Shown here: positions 1-6,767 of the stretch, in pieces
How positions within the stretch are numbered: the first letter of the stretch is position 1
Layout of the letters: each line of letters opens with the position of its first letter
Assembly (NCBI GenBank): GCA_947466165.1
Contig: CANIDW010000033.1
Coordinates: 1-9,649 of the forward strand
Length of the DNA: 9,649 bases
Reading direction: 5' to 3'
Source of the DNA: Comamonadaceae bacterium
Lineage (GTDB): Bacteria; Pseudomonadota; Gammaproteobacteria; Burkholderiales; Burkholderiaceae_C
The notes under the pieces: generated by a model
Databases searched by the model: none
What the model saw: only the letters and a program-made list of their open reading frames with translations
What the model was told of the DNA's origin: nothing
Program-made: the position numbers and the translations under genes

Positions 1-728
1 CGCTGCGGGTTGCTGATCGGGTTGTAGGCCGAAGGGGCTTTGGGCAGGCCGGCCAGCATCGCGGCTTCGGCGATGGTGATTTTTTGCAGGGGTTTGCCGA
101 AATAGGCTTCAGAGGCGGCGGCAAATCCGTAAGCACGGTGACCCAGAAAAATCTGGTTCATGTAGATCTCAAGGATCTGGTCTTTGGTGAGCAGATGTTC
201 GAGCTTGAAGGTCAGCAAAATTTCATAAATTTTGCGCATGTAGCTTTTTTCTGCAGACAAATACACATTGCGCGCCACTTGCATGGTGATGGTCGATGCG
301 CCCTGGCTTTTGGAACGGCCCACATTGGCCAGGCCGGCGCGCACCACGCCCAGATAGTCCACGCCGCCGTGCTGGAAAAAGCGCGCGTCTTCGATGGCCA
401 GCACCGCGTCTTTCATCACCTGCGGAATGTCTTTGATGGGCGTCAGGCTGCGCCGCTCTTCGCCGAACTCGCCGATCAGCGCCCCATCTGCCGAAAAAAC
501 GCGCATCGGCAGCTTGGGCCGGTAGTTCAGCATGTCCGAAATATCCGGCAAATTGGGATAGGCCACTGACAAAGCCAGCGCAATCACCATCAGCAGCGCC
601 AGCATGCCGGCCGTCGCCAGGCCTGCTGCCCACTTCAGCAGCCGGATCAACAAGTTCAGGGGCGCGGCCTCGGGCTGGCTTTTAGGCTGGCTATCGGGCT
701 TTTTCGTGTCTTTGGTGTTACGGGGCAT
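1..728 (-). CDS. mrcA: Penicillin-binding protein 1A, N-terminal part (runs off window start)
   Basis: Bifunctional peptidoglycan glycosyltransferase/transpeptidase of the inner membrane (class A PBP, also called ponA). Only the first 242 codons are in the window, read from ATG at 728 leftward with no stop before the edge. After a short charged cytoplasmic tail there is a signal-anchor segment at about residues 34-57. The GT51 glycosyltransferase domain follows with its hallmark blocks: AIEDARFFQHGGVD (about 111-124, containing the catalytic Glu113), GASTITMQVARN, a KIYEILLTFKLE block, KDQILEIYMNQIFLG, and YGFAAASEAYFGK. The Met in STITMQ replaces the Gln seen in many other class A PBPs; I recall it as usual in betaproteobacteria. 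The transpeptidase domain lies outside the window. The gene is divergent from pilM, as in the conserved mrcA | pil/hof arrangement. The start is supported by the length and composition of the cytoplasmic tail; only a weak purine stretch precedes it. Confidence 0.97.
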   Translation of the reverse strand, partial: MPRNTKDTKKPDSQPKSQPEAAPLNLLIRLLKWAAGLATAGMLALLMVIALALSVAYPNLPDISDMLNYRPKLPMRVFSADGALIGEFGEERRSLTPIKDIPQVMKDAVLAIEDARFFQHGGVDYLGVVRAGLANVGRSKSQGASTITMQVARNVYLSAEKSYMRKIYEILLTFKLEHLLTKDQILEIYMNQIFLGHRAYGFAAASEAYFGKPLQKITIAEAAMLAGLPKAPSAYNPISNPQ

Positions 729-754
729 GAACTCAATCGTGGGAACAGCCGGCC

Positions 755-782
755 ATTATAAAAAAAGGGCCTGACGGTTCAG
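755..782 (-). promoter_or_regulatory. Candidate sigma-70 promoter of mrcA
   Basis: On the minus strand a perfect TATAAT box lies at 760-755, 26 bp before the mrcA ATG. A weak -35 (CTGAAC, 3 of 6 matches) lies at 782-777 with a 16-bp spacer. The -10 is convincing and the -35 is poor. Transcription would start near 748 and give a leader of about 20 nt. No experimental support. Confidence 0.45.
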
Positions 783-887
783 GGTGTCTGCGGGTATGCG
801 TCGCCAAACTATACGTGGGCCTTAGGGCTCAGCGACTTTGCCTGCGCAAGGGTAGAAGTTGATGATTCTAAAATTAGTATTTTGGTA

Positions 888-916
888 TTGTTAAAAAGCT
901 ATTAATTGCCCATACT
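888..916 (+). promoter_or_regulatory. Candidate sigma-70 promoter of the pil cluster
   Basis: TTGTTA (888-893) and CATACT (911-916) are separated by 17 bp; each matches its hexamer consensus at 4 of 6 positions. The surrounding stretch from about 860 to 950 is strikingly AT-rich in an otherwise GC-rich window. A small inverted repeat, AAAAT-TAGT-ATTTT, lies just upstream at 870-883. Predicted transcription start is near 923, giving a leader of only about 22 nt before pilM. It is placed correctly to drive pilMNO(P)Q and perhaps aroK-aroB-dgt. Confidence 0.45.
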
Positions 917-925
917 TGAGTTCTT

Positions 926-940
926 TTAAATTCAATTTAA
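926..940 (+). promoter_or_regulatory. Perfect 15-bp AT palindrome in the pilM leader
   Basis: TTAAATT-C-AATTTAA has 7-bp perfect arms centred on C933. It lies between the predicted transcription start and the pilM TTG start, occupying the place where a ribosome-binding site would be. It could be an operator for a dimeric repressor, or chance symmetry in an AT-only stretch. No Shine-Dalgarno sequence is visible between 927 and 944. Confidence 0.35.
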
Positions 941-944
941 TTCT

Positions 945-1910
945 TTGATCTCTTTTTTCCAAGCACAAGCTGAGCCGCTGATCGGCTTGGACATCGGCGC
1001 TGACAGCCTGCACTGGGTGGAGTTGGCCCGCGATGGGCGTGCACGCTTACGGCTTGAACGCTGTGCAGCCGAGCCCCTTGCGCCCGGCTGCATCGTGCAA
1101 GGGCAGATCGAGCGCTTTGAGGACGTCTCTGCTGCCTTAAAGCGCCTGGCACAAGCCGCAGGCAGCAAGCATCGCCGCGTGGCCCTGGCCATGCCAGTAT
1201 CCGCCGTGCAGACTCAAGTGCTGAGCCTGCCCGGCCCTTGCAGTCCGGGCGCACTCGAGCAGCAGGTCCTGCAAGCCATGGCGCTTGACCGCGATCCGCC
1301 GGCGGCGGCCTTGGCCATGGACTTCGGCCTTGTGCACGGCGCTGGCGCAACAACGCAGCAGGTCTGGACCGCCACCACACCTCAGGACATGTTGCAAGAC
1401 CGTCTGGGCCTGGCCGAGTCAGCCGGCTTGATACCCACCTTGGTGGACGGACAAGCCCAGGCCAGCGCACGTGCCGCTGCCCTGTTGCTGAGCATGCGAC
1501 CGGCGGGGAACCCGGCTGGCGTGACGGCGTTTGTCCAGCTGCTTTCAGATGGCGCTTTTTTGCAGCTGTTGGTGGATCACAAAGTTGTGCACCAGTCTGC
1601 GGTCTGGCCTTCGGGCCTGCCAACAGTGTTCGAGCTTGACCAGCATTTACAAGACGGGATGGCAAGTCTGTCTCAGGGCGATTTGGCGCATCGCTTGGAG
1701 CTGATTTTGCTGAACGGCGACCCCCCTGAAGAGCCGTCATGGTGTGAATCGCTGGCCCTTCAGGCCGGCTGCGATTGCGAGTGGGCTGACCCGGTCAAGG
1801 CCCTCAGGCATGACCATCAAGCACCCGGCCCTGCGCCAGTTACCCGGGCCAGTGCCGGGCTGATGACAGCTTGCGGGCTTGCACTGCGAAGGTTCAAGGA
1901 CCTGTGCTGA
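945..1910 (+). CDS. pilM: Type IV pilus assembly protein PilM (divergent, actin-like)
   Basis: Cytoplasmic actin-like protein of the type IV pilus alignment complex; in the family it binds ATP and docks onto the N-terminal INxLPHR motif of PilN. The assignment rests on the phosphate-1-like strand LIGLDIGADSLHWVEL (residues 12-27), the PilM block around LQDRLGLAESAGL, the C-terminal ending with ACGLALR, and its position directly before a PilN. At 321 residues it is somewhat shorter than typical PilM (about 350). The region where a second phosphate loop (consensus like VDIGA) is expected reads AFVQLLSDGAFLQLLV, and the late GG-type adenosine motif is reduced to LLNGD, so nucleotide binding is doubtful. 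The start must be TTG at 945: an in-frame TAA lies at 927-929, and the only earlier candidate would be ATT. There is no ribosome-binding site. HofM-like degeneration is the closest analogy. Confidence 0.85.
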   Translation: MISFFQAQAEPLIGLDIGADSLHWVELARDGRARLRLERCAAEPLAPGCIVQGQIERFEDVSAALKRLAQAAGSKHRRVALAMPVSAVQTQVLSLPGPCSPGALEQQVLQAMALDRDPPAAALAMDFGLVHGAGATTQQVWTATTPQDMLQDRLGLAESAGLIPTLVDGQAQASARAAALLLSMRPAGNPAGVTAFVQLLSDGAFLQLLVDHKVVHQSAVWPSGLPTVFELDQHLQDGMASLSQGDLAHRLELILLNGDPPEEPSWCESLALQAGCDCEWADPVKALRHDHQAPGPAPVTRASAGLMTACGLALRRFKDLC

Positions 1911-2488
1911 TTAACTTTCTGCCGCATCGCAAGCTGTCACTGTTGCAGCAGCGAAAAGCCTTTGTGCAAAACATGGCCCTGTCCTGCCTGCTGGCCCTGT
2001 TGGCAGCACTGGCCCTGAGTCAGCTGTTGGCGCAGCAATTGGCGCGTGCTGAAGAGACCGTCCTGCAATTGCGCCAGGAACTGAAGGCGCTGGACGCACA
2101 ACTCAAAAGCATGGCCGGGCTGCAAACCGAACTACAGGCTGCGCGCATGCGCGAGGCCGTTTTGCAACAAGTTCAAACAGACAGTGCGCAGCCGGCGGCT
2201 TGGTTATGGCCACTGGCTGAGCAAGTTCCCGATGGTCTTTATTGGAGTTCAGTCAGCCAGGACAACCGGGTGGTGCTGGTCAAAGGCGTTGCCCGCTCAA
2301 GCGCGCAGGTTTTTGATTTGCTGTCGCAGATGAAACGTTCGGCGCCATGGCTGCAGCCCCCTGAGCTGCTGGACATGTCGCTCGTGGCCACCGCGCAGCA
2401 AGAGGGTTATCCGCCGGGCCTGAATTTTTCTATACGTGCAGAGCTGCTGGCGGGACCGGTCGAGAAACAGCCGGGTGGGCGGCCATGA
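1904..2488 (+). CDS. pilN: Type IV pilus inner-membrane assembly protein PilN
   Basis: Bitopic inner-membrane protein that pairs with PilO and tethers PilM through its cytoplasmic N-terminus. The 194-residue product starts LINFLPHR (residues 2-9), the PilM-binding motif. A single transmembrane helix follows at about 24-43, then a coiled-coil-like stretch (about 46-85) and a small periplasmic domain containing WPLAEQVPDGLYWSSV. The start chosen is GTG at 1904, overlapping the pilM stop by 7 bp, because the family begins right at this motif. An upstream TTG at 1871 in the same frame would add an unrelated 11-residue extension inside pilM. AAGGA at 1896-1900 is a plausible but closely spaced ribosome-binding site. 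The 3' end overlaps the next gene by 4 bp (ATGA), indicating translational coupling. Confidence 0.92.
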   Translation: MLINFLPHRKLSLLQQRKAFVQNMALSCLLALLAALALSQLLAQQLARAEETVLQLRQELKALDAQLKSMAGLQTELQAARMREAVLQQVQTDSAQPAAWLWPLAEQVPDGLYWSSVSQDNRVVLVKGVARSSAQVFDLLSQMKRSAPWLQPPELLDMSLVATAQQEGYPPGLNFSIRAELLAGPVEKQPGGRP

Positions 2489-3483
2489 TGGCGCTCAGGC
2501 TGCCCTCGTTAGCACTTAAAGCGCCAATGCAATGGCCGGTTTGGCTGCGTCATTTGGCCCTGGTGCCGGTCTTCGGCCTGACTTTGCTGCTGCTCTGGTT
2601 TGTGTGGCTGCAAGCGCTTTCGCAAGACATTGCATTGGCGCAGCAGTCGCATGGTCAACTGCAGACCACTCTGCGTGATCGGCGCGCGCAACTGGTCGCG
2701 ATGGCAGAACTCAAAGCGCAGCAGGCGCAGACGCAATCCAGGCTGTCAGCGCTTGAGTTTCGATTGCCCGGCGCGTCCGATATGAACCAGGTGATGGCCA
2801 GCCTGAGCCGCAGTGCAAAAGCCTGGCGATTGCAGTTGGCCATGATCAAACCCCTGGCGCCGACAGCCGGAACACTTTATGAAGAGCAGCGCCTGGCGCT
2901 GCAGTTGACAGGCCGTTTTGAAGACCTGGCCGGCTTTGCGGCTGAACTGTCCGCCTTGCCGTGGCGCTTGGCTTTGCACAGCTTCAACTTGGTACCCGGC
3001 CAGACGGACTTGCTGCGCATGGACATGGTGCTGCTCAGCTTGCGGTCACCGCACGCCAAGAATTCTTCGGCGCTGCCCGCCACGACAGCGCTTGAATCCG
3101 CCGGCACTGAGCGTCTTCGGCCTGCCACGGCGCCGGGCTCGGCGCCATTTAACAGCGAGCGTTTGTGGCCGCCAGCGCCCTTGCTCGCTGCCAATGTCTT
3201 GGCACGCCCCGCCCCTGGCCGCGCCAGGGCGCCGCTGCAATCCGAACCGCTGGCCAACATGACCCTGGTGGGCAGCTTGCTGGGCCAGGGGCAGGCGGCG
3301 GCTTTGGTACGCGTCAAGGACCGGATTTACCTGGTGCGTGTGGGCGATGTGCTGGGCGCTGAAGAAGCGCAAGTCGCTGAGATCAGCGCGTCGCGGCTGA
3401 TGTTGTACGAACACAGTTCAGTTCCCGGTGCCAACAAGGTGGTGCAGACACGCTTTATGAACCTGCTGGAGAAAACGCCATGA
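2485..3483 (+). CDS. pilO: PilO-PilP fusion protein of the type IV pilus alignment complex
   Basis: One uninterrupted 332-codon frame covers what are normally two genes. Residues 1-23 are cytoplasmic, 24-45 form a transmembrane helix, and 46-95 look like a coiled coil. About 96-190 match the PilO core, with the family pattern in TGRFEDLAGFAAELSALPW. A Pro/Ala-rich linker at about 192-250 joins this to a PilP-type homology-region domain at about 254-325: EPLANMTLVGSLLGQGQA, then ALVRVKDRIYLVRVGDVLGAE, then a VAEISASRLMLYE strand. Canonical PilP is a separate lipoprotein; here there is no second signal peptide, no lipobox Cys and no separate pilP. The gene overlaps pilN and pilQ by 4 bp on either side (ATGA both times). 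ATG 2485 was chosen; ATG 2488 is equally possible. The PilO assignment is firm and the PilP domain nearly so. Confidence 0.88.
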   Translation: MMALRLPSLALKAPMQWPVWLRHLALVPVFGLTLLLLWFVWLQALSQDIALAQQSHGQLQTTLRDRRAQLVAMAELKAQQAQTQSRLSALEFRLPGASDMNQVMASLSRSAKAWRLQLAMIKPLAPTAGTLYEEQRLALQLTGRFEDLAGFAAELSALPWRLALHSFNLVPGQTDLLRMDMVLLSLRSPHAKNSSALPATTALESAGTERLRPATAPGSAPFNSERLWPPAPLLAANVLARPAPGRARAPLQSEPLANMTLVGSLLGQGQAAALVRVKDRIYLVRVGDVLGAEEAQVAEISASRLMLYEHSSVPGANKVVQTRFMNLLEKTP

Positions 3484-4921
3484 ACTCTGCATCGATTTGG
3501 ATGGCCGCACACAGCCCACGCACGCTGTATCTGGCGATGTGCCTGTTGTGGGCTTGTTGGCCGGTGGCAGCGCAGCAAGCGTCGTCCGCCGGACAGGCGT
3601 CTACGGAGCAAATGAGCCAGGATGGACGCGGCCTGATGACGCTGAATTTTCAGAACATTGACATCCGTTCTTTGCTGCAAGTGATGGCAGATTTCACGGG
3701 CTTGAACCTGGTGGTGTCTGACAGCGTGACCGGCACAGTCACGCTGCGCTTGAAAGAGGTGCCATGGGCCAGGCGCTGAACATCATCCTGGAGGCGCATG
3801 GTCTGGGCATGCGTCAGCTGGGAAATGTTTTACAAATCGCACCCAAAACTGAGCTGGCAGCCAGAGAGAAAACTGACATCGAAGCGCAACAGGCTTTGCA
3901 GGGGCTGGGCCCGGTGCGCATGCAGGAGTTCAAGCTGAACTACGCCCGGGCAGCCGATGTGGCGCGCAGTCTCACGGGCTCAGGTGCGGGCGCCAACGCG
4001 CCGGGTGGCATGCGGATTTTGTCGGCGCGCGGCAGTGTGCTGGCGGATCTGCGGACCAACCAGGTCTTTGTCAGCGACATGCCCACCCGGCTGGTGCAAG
4101 TGCAAGACCTGATCCGCAAGCTCGATATTCCTGTCAGGCAGGTGTTGATAGAGGCGCGCATTGTCGAGGCCGCCGATAATTTCGGCCGCTCTCTGGGCGT
4201 GCGTCTGGGTGGCCGGGCGACCAGTTTGAACAACAACATCAACACCCAGGCCGGCGCCAGTTACTTGTCGCCCGCTGCAGGGGCGACGCCGCAGCAGCAG
4301 ACAGCCTTTGGTGTCACGGCCGGCGACTTTGTCAATCTGCCCGCAGCTGCGCAAAACGGCTACAACGCGGCTTCTTTCGCTGTCTCGTTGTTCAATGCCT
4401 CTCTGACCCGGGTCCTGAATTTAGAAATATCAGCGATGGAAGCAGACGGCAAGGGCAAGATCATTTCCAGCCCGCGCATTGTCACGACCGACCAGGTCAA
4501 GGCTTTGATTGAGCAAGGAACCGAACTGCCTTACGAGGAAAAATCGGCCAGTGGCGCGACCACGACGGCATTTCGCAAAGCCAACCTCAAACTCGAAGTC
4601 ACGCCGCAGATCACGCCGGAGGGCAACATCATTTTGAACCTGGACATCAACAAGGACAGCGTAGGGCGGCTGACTACCAAAGGCTTTGCCATTGACACCA
4701 AGCATGTGCAAACCCAGGTGTTGGTGGAAAACGGCGGGACGGTTTCTATCGGCGGTATTTTTGAGGAAGCTGAGCGTACTGACGACACCAAAGTTCCCGT
4801 GCTGGGGGATTTGCCGGGGCTTGGCTGGCTGTTTCGCAACCGCAGCCGCAGCCGCAGCAAATCGGAGATGATGGTCTTCATCCCCCCGAAATTGTTGGAC
4901 CAGGCGGTGACTGCGCCTTAG
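3480..4921 (+). pseudogene. pilQ: Type IV pilus secretin PilQ, frameshifted, short form without AMIN domains
   Basis: Outer-membrane secretin through which the pilus emerges. Frame one (3480-3779, 99 codons) encodes a signal peptide (about residues 1-31, VAA|QQ) and the first half of the N0/STN domain, MTLNFQNIDIRSLLQVMADF to LRLKEVPW, then runs out of frame to TGA at 3777. The other half resumes in the -1 frame (GQALNIILEAHGLG) and stays open to TAG at 4919-4921. It covers the N1 domain (FKLNYARAADVARSL, RTNQVFVSDMPTRL), RQVLIEARIVEA, and the secretin core with SIGGIFEE, VPVLGDLPGLGWLF and MMVFIPPKLL. One extra G in the GGG run at 3766-3768 would restore VPWGQAL and a protein of about 480 residues. 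That is far shorter than typical PilQ of roughly 700, because the N-terminal AMIN repeats are absent. An internal ATG at 3764 with AGAGG at 3755-3759 could start the second half, but without a signal peptide. Either a real lesion or a sequence error. Confidence 0.9.
4841..4858 (+). repeat. Three tandem CGCAGC hexamers in pilQ
   Basis: Three exact tandem copies of CGCAGC encode Arg-Ser-Arg-Ser-Arg-Ser near the end of the secretin core, between GWLFRN and KSEMMVF, where related secretins carry a charged loop. Gain or loss of a unit keeps the frame. Confidence 0.8.
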
Positions 4922-4983
4922 CCCCGGCCGCTCAGGGTTATGCTCTGAGGCTTTCAGGTCTGGGGTCTCGCTAAGCCTTGTGC

Positions 4984-5001
4984 GGGCTGGCGTGCCGGCC
5001 C
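4984..5001 (+). other. GC-rich hairpin in the pilQ-aroK gap
   Basis: GGGCTGGC and GCCGGCCC can pair over 7-8 bp (one G-U pair) around a very short loop, 35 bp before aroK. No T-tract follows, so it is not a standard intrinsic terminator. The rest of the 114-bp gap (4922-5035) shows only a 5-bp CTCAG/CTGAG stem near 4930-4950 and no clear promoter. Confidence 0.25.
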
Positions 5002-5035
5002 CCGGATCCTGCCAACCTGACGACAATTTGCAGCC

Positions 5036-5590
5036 TTGAACTCGAAACCTTTACGAATCGCTTGCGTGGGCCTGCCCGGCTCCGGAAAGTCCACCGTCGG
5101 CCGCCAGTTGGCCCGGCGTGTGGATTTGCGTTTCATTGACACTGACCATGTGCTTGAGCACCGGATGGGCTGCTCCATACGGGAGTTTTTCGAGCGCGAA
5201 GGTGAGCCTGCTTTCAGAGACATGGAAGAATCTGTGATCGATGAGCTGTCCTTGGGTGGCGACTGTGTTTTGTCAACCGGCGGTGGTGCGGTGCTGCGGC
5301 CGTCCAATCGCCGTCACCTGCATGAGCGGACCACCACGGTCTATTTGCACTCGGCGCCTGAAGAGGTTTTCAGGCGCTTACGCCATGACCTCAACCGCCC
5401 TTTGCTGCAAGTGGCCGACCCCTTGTTGCGCCTCAAAGAGTTGTATGTGCTGCGTGACCCGCTTTACCGTGAAACAGCGCACCTGGTGATTGAAACCGGC
5501 CGCCCCTCTGTGGCCAGTCTGGTCACCAGCATCATGCAGTCGCTCAAGCTCGAGCCGGCCACGCCCCCTGCCGCGCCGCCGCCCGCCTGA
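5036..5590 (+). CDS. aroK: Shikimate kinase
   Basis: Cytosolic enzyme that phosphorylates shikimate at the 3-OH with ATP in the chorismate (aromatic amino acid) pathway. The 184-residue product has the P-loop GLPGSGKST (12-20), the DTD motif (35-37, whose second Asp binds Mg and shikimate), [16 protein letters not shown] (49-64, including the shikimate-binding Arg61), the glycine-rich STGGGAV (80-86), a lid region around [11 protein letters not shown], and a RDPLYRETA block. A Pro/Ala-rich C-terminal tail of about 12 residues is extra. The start is TTG at 5036: an in-frame TGA at 5018 excludes anything longer, and the next in-frame Met (residue 44) would remove the P-loop. No good ribosome-binding site is visible. 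It sits 114 bp after pilQ and 25 bp before aroB, the conserved order. Confidence 0.96.
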   Translation: MNSKPLRIACVGLPGSGKSTVGRQLARRVDLRFIDTDHVLEHRMGCSIREFFEREGEPAFRDMEESVIDELSLGGDCVLSTGGGAVLRPSNRRHLHERTTTVYLHSAPEEVFRRLRHDLNRPLLQVADPLLRLKELYVLRDPLYRETAHLVIETGRPSVASLVTSIMQSLKLEPATPPAAPPPA

Positions 5591-5615
5591 GCTGGCGCTG
5601 GCTACACTTGCCAAC

Positions 5616-6752
5616 ATGCCTCAAGAAGCCAATCAAGTGTCCGCTCCAGCGCCTGCCCGACAGGTGCGTATTGAGCTGGCAGATCGTTCCTATGACATCC
5701 TGATCGGTGCAGATTTGTTGGGCAGTGCCCACAGCTACGCGGGTCTGCCGCGTGCCAGCACGGCGCTGATCGTTTCCAATACCGTGGTGGCACCTCTTTA
5801 TGCCGCGCGTTTGCAGGCGGCGCTGGCCAGCGCTTATGCCAAGGTGCTGCTGGTGACCTTGCCCGATGGCGAGGCGCACAAGGACTGGCCCACTTTGCAG
5901 CTGATTTTTGACGCATTGCTGCAAAACAGCTGCGACCGCAAGACCGTTCTGTTTGCTTTGGGCGGCGGTGTGGTGGGCGACATGGCCGGCTTTGCCGCGG
6001 CCAGCTACATGCGCGGCGTGCCTTTTGTGCAGATTCCAACCACCTTGCTGGCGCAGGTCGATTCCTCTGTCGGCGGCAAGACGGCGATCAACCACCCGCT
6101 GGGTAAAAACATGGTTGGTGCTTTTTACCAGCCGCAGCGCGTGATTTGCGACCTTGACCTGCTCAAAACTTTGCCGGCGCGCGAACTCAGTGCCGGGCTG
6201 GCAGAGGTCATCAAGTACGGGCCGATTGCCGACATGGATTTTTTCAGCTGGATCGAGTCCCACATCGATGCCTTGCGTGCCGCGGACAGCTTAGCGCTGG
6301 CGCATGCTGTTAAGCGCAGCTGCGAGATCAAGGCCCTTGTGGTCGGCCAGGATGAGCGTGAAGCGGGTCTCAGGGCCATACTCAATTTCGGCCATACCTT
6401 CGGCCACGCCATCGAGTCGGGCATGGGTTACGGCGCCTGGCTGCATGGCGAAGGCGTGGCTTGCGGCATGGTCATGGCTGCCGAGTTGTCGCAGCGCCTG
6501 GGCCTGGTCGATGTAGCTTTTGTGGCGCGCTTGCGCCGCTTGATTGCGTTGGCCGGATTGCCCACCGTGGGGCCTGTGCTCAGCCAGAGTGACAACGCTG
6601 GCCGCTACCTGGAATTGATGCGGGTTGACAAAAAAGCCGAGGCCGGAGAAATCAAGTTCGTGGTGATTGACCGGCCCGGCAGCGCCCGCGTGCAAAGCGC
6701 GCCGGATGCATTGGTGCGTCAGGTCATTGACGCCTGCTGCGTGCCGCTCTGA
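5616..6752 (+). CDS. aroB: 3-dehydroquinate synthase
   Basis: Cytosolic NAD- and metal-dependent enzyme converting DAHP to 3-dehydroquinate, the second step of the shikimate pathway. The 378-residue product has DGE (84-86), the NAD-binding [13 protein letters not shown] (116-128), [19 protein letters not shown] (141-159), metal ligands Glu197 (in AEVIKYG), His260 (in [11 protein letters not shown]) and His277 (in [10 protein letters not shown]), and the late block [19 protein letters not shown] 5616 was chosen because the family begins shortly before the [15 protein letters not shown] strand; the same frame stays open back to 5490 inside aroK but encodes nothing conserved there. The gap to aroK is 25 bp and to dgt 15 bp, consistent with one transcript. 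Confidence 0.97.
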   Translation: MPQEANQVSAPAPARQVRIELADRSYDILIGADLLGSAHSYAGLPRASTALIVSNTVVAPLYAARLQAALASAYAKVLLVTLPDGEAHKDWPTLQLIFDALLQNSCDRKTVLFALGGGVVGDMAGFAAASYMRGVPFVQIPTTLLAQVDSSVGGKTAINHPLGKNMVGAFYQPQRVICDLDLLKTLPARELSAGLAEVIKYGPIADMDFFSWIESHIDALRAADSLALAHAVKRSCEIKALVVGQDEREAGLRAILNFGHTFGHAIESGMGYGAWLHGEGVACGMVMAAELSQRLGLVDVAFVARLRRLIALAGLPTVGPVLSQSDNAGRYLELMRVDKKAEAGEIKFVVIDRPGSARVQSAPDALVRQVIDACCVPL

Positions 6753-6767
6753 CATGCGCAGCCCCGC

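Noticed and set aside
84..569. 161-codon plus-strand frame and a 136-codon minus frame (223-633) at the window start
   Set aside because: Both are out-of-frame shadows of mrcA, whose minus-strand frame from 728 encodes clear GT51 motifs across the whole interval.
937..1740. 267-codon minus-strand frame opposite pilM
   Set aside because: Arg/Pro/Ala-rich, low-complexity translation typical of an antisense frame in GC-rich DNA; no recognisable motif, and pilM is clearly on the other strand.
3762..3770. Programmed -1 frameshift signal in pilQ
   Set aside because: The codons at the shift (CCA TGG GCC) do not form an X XXY YYZ slippery heptamer, and tRNA-Trp would not re-pair well one base back. 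A lesion or a missing G is simpler.
3764..4921. Second half of pilQ as an independent gene starting at ATG 3764
   Set aside because: It begins in the middle of the N0 domain and lacks a signal peptide, so it could not be an exported secretin, although AGAGG upstream might allow internal initiation.
4930..4955. Intrinsic terminator after pilQ
   Set aside because: CTCAG/CTGAG gives only a 5-bp stem and is followed by CTTTC rather than a T-tract.
5490..5615. Upstream extension of aroB into aroK
   Set aside because: The 42 extra codons overlap the conserved end of aroK out of frame and are Pro/Arg-rich; ATG 5616 fits the family start.
5544..6263. 239-codon minus-strand frame opposite aroB
   Set aside because: Antisense shadow of a fully conserved aroB; composition rich in His/Gln/Arg with no family features.
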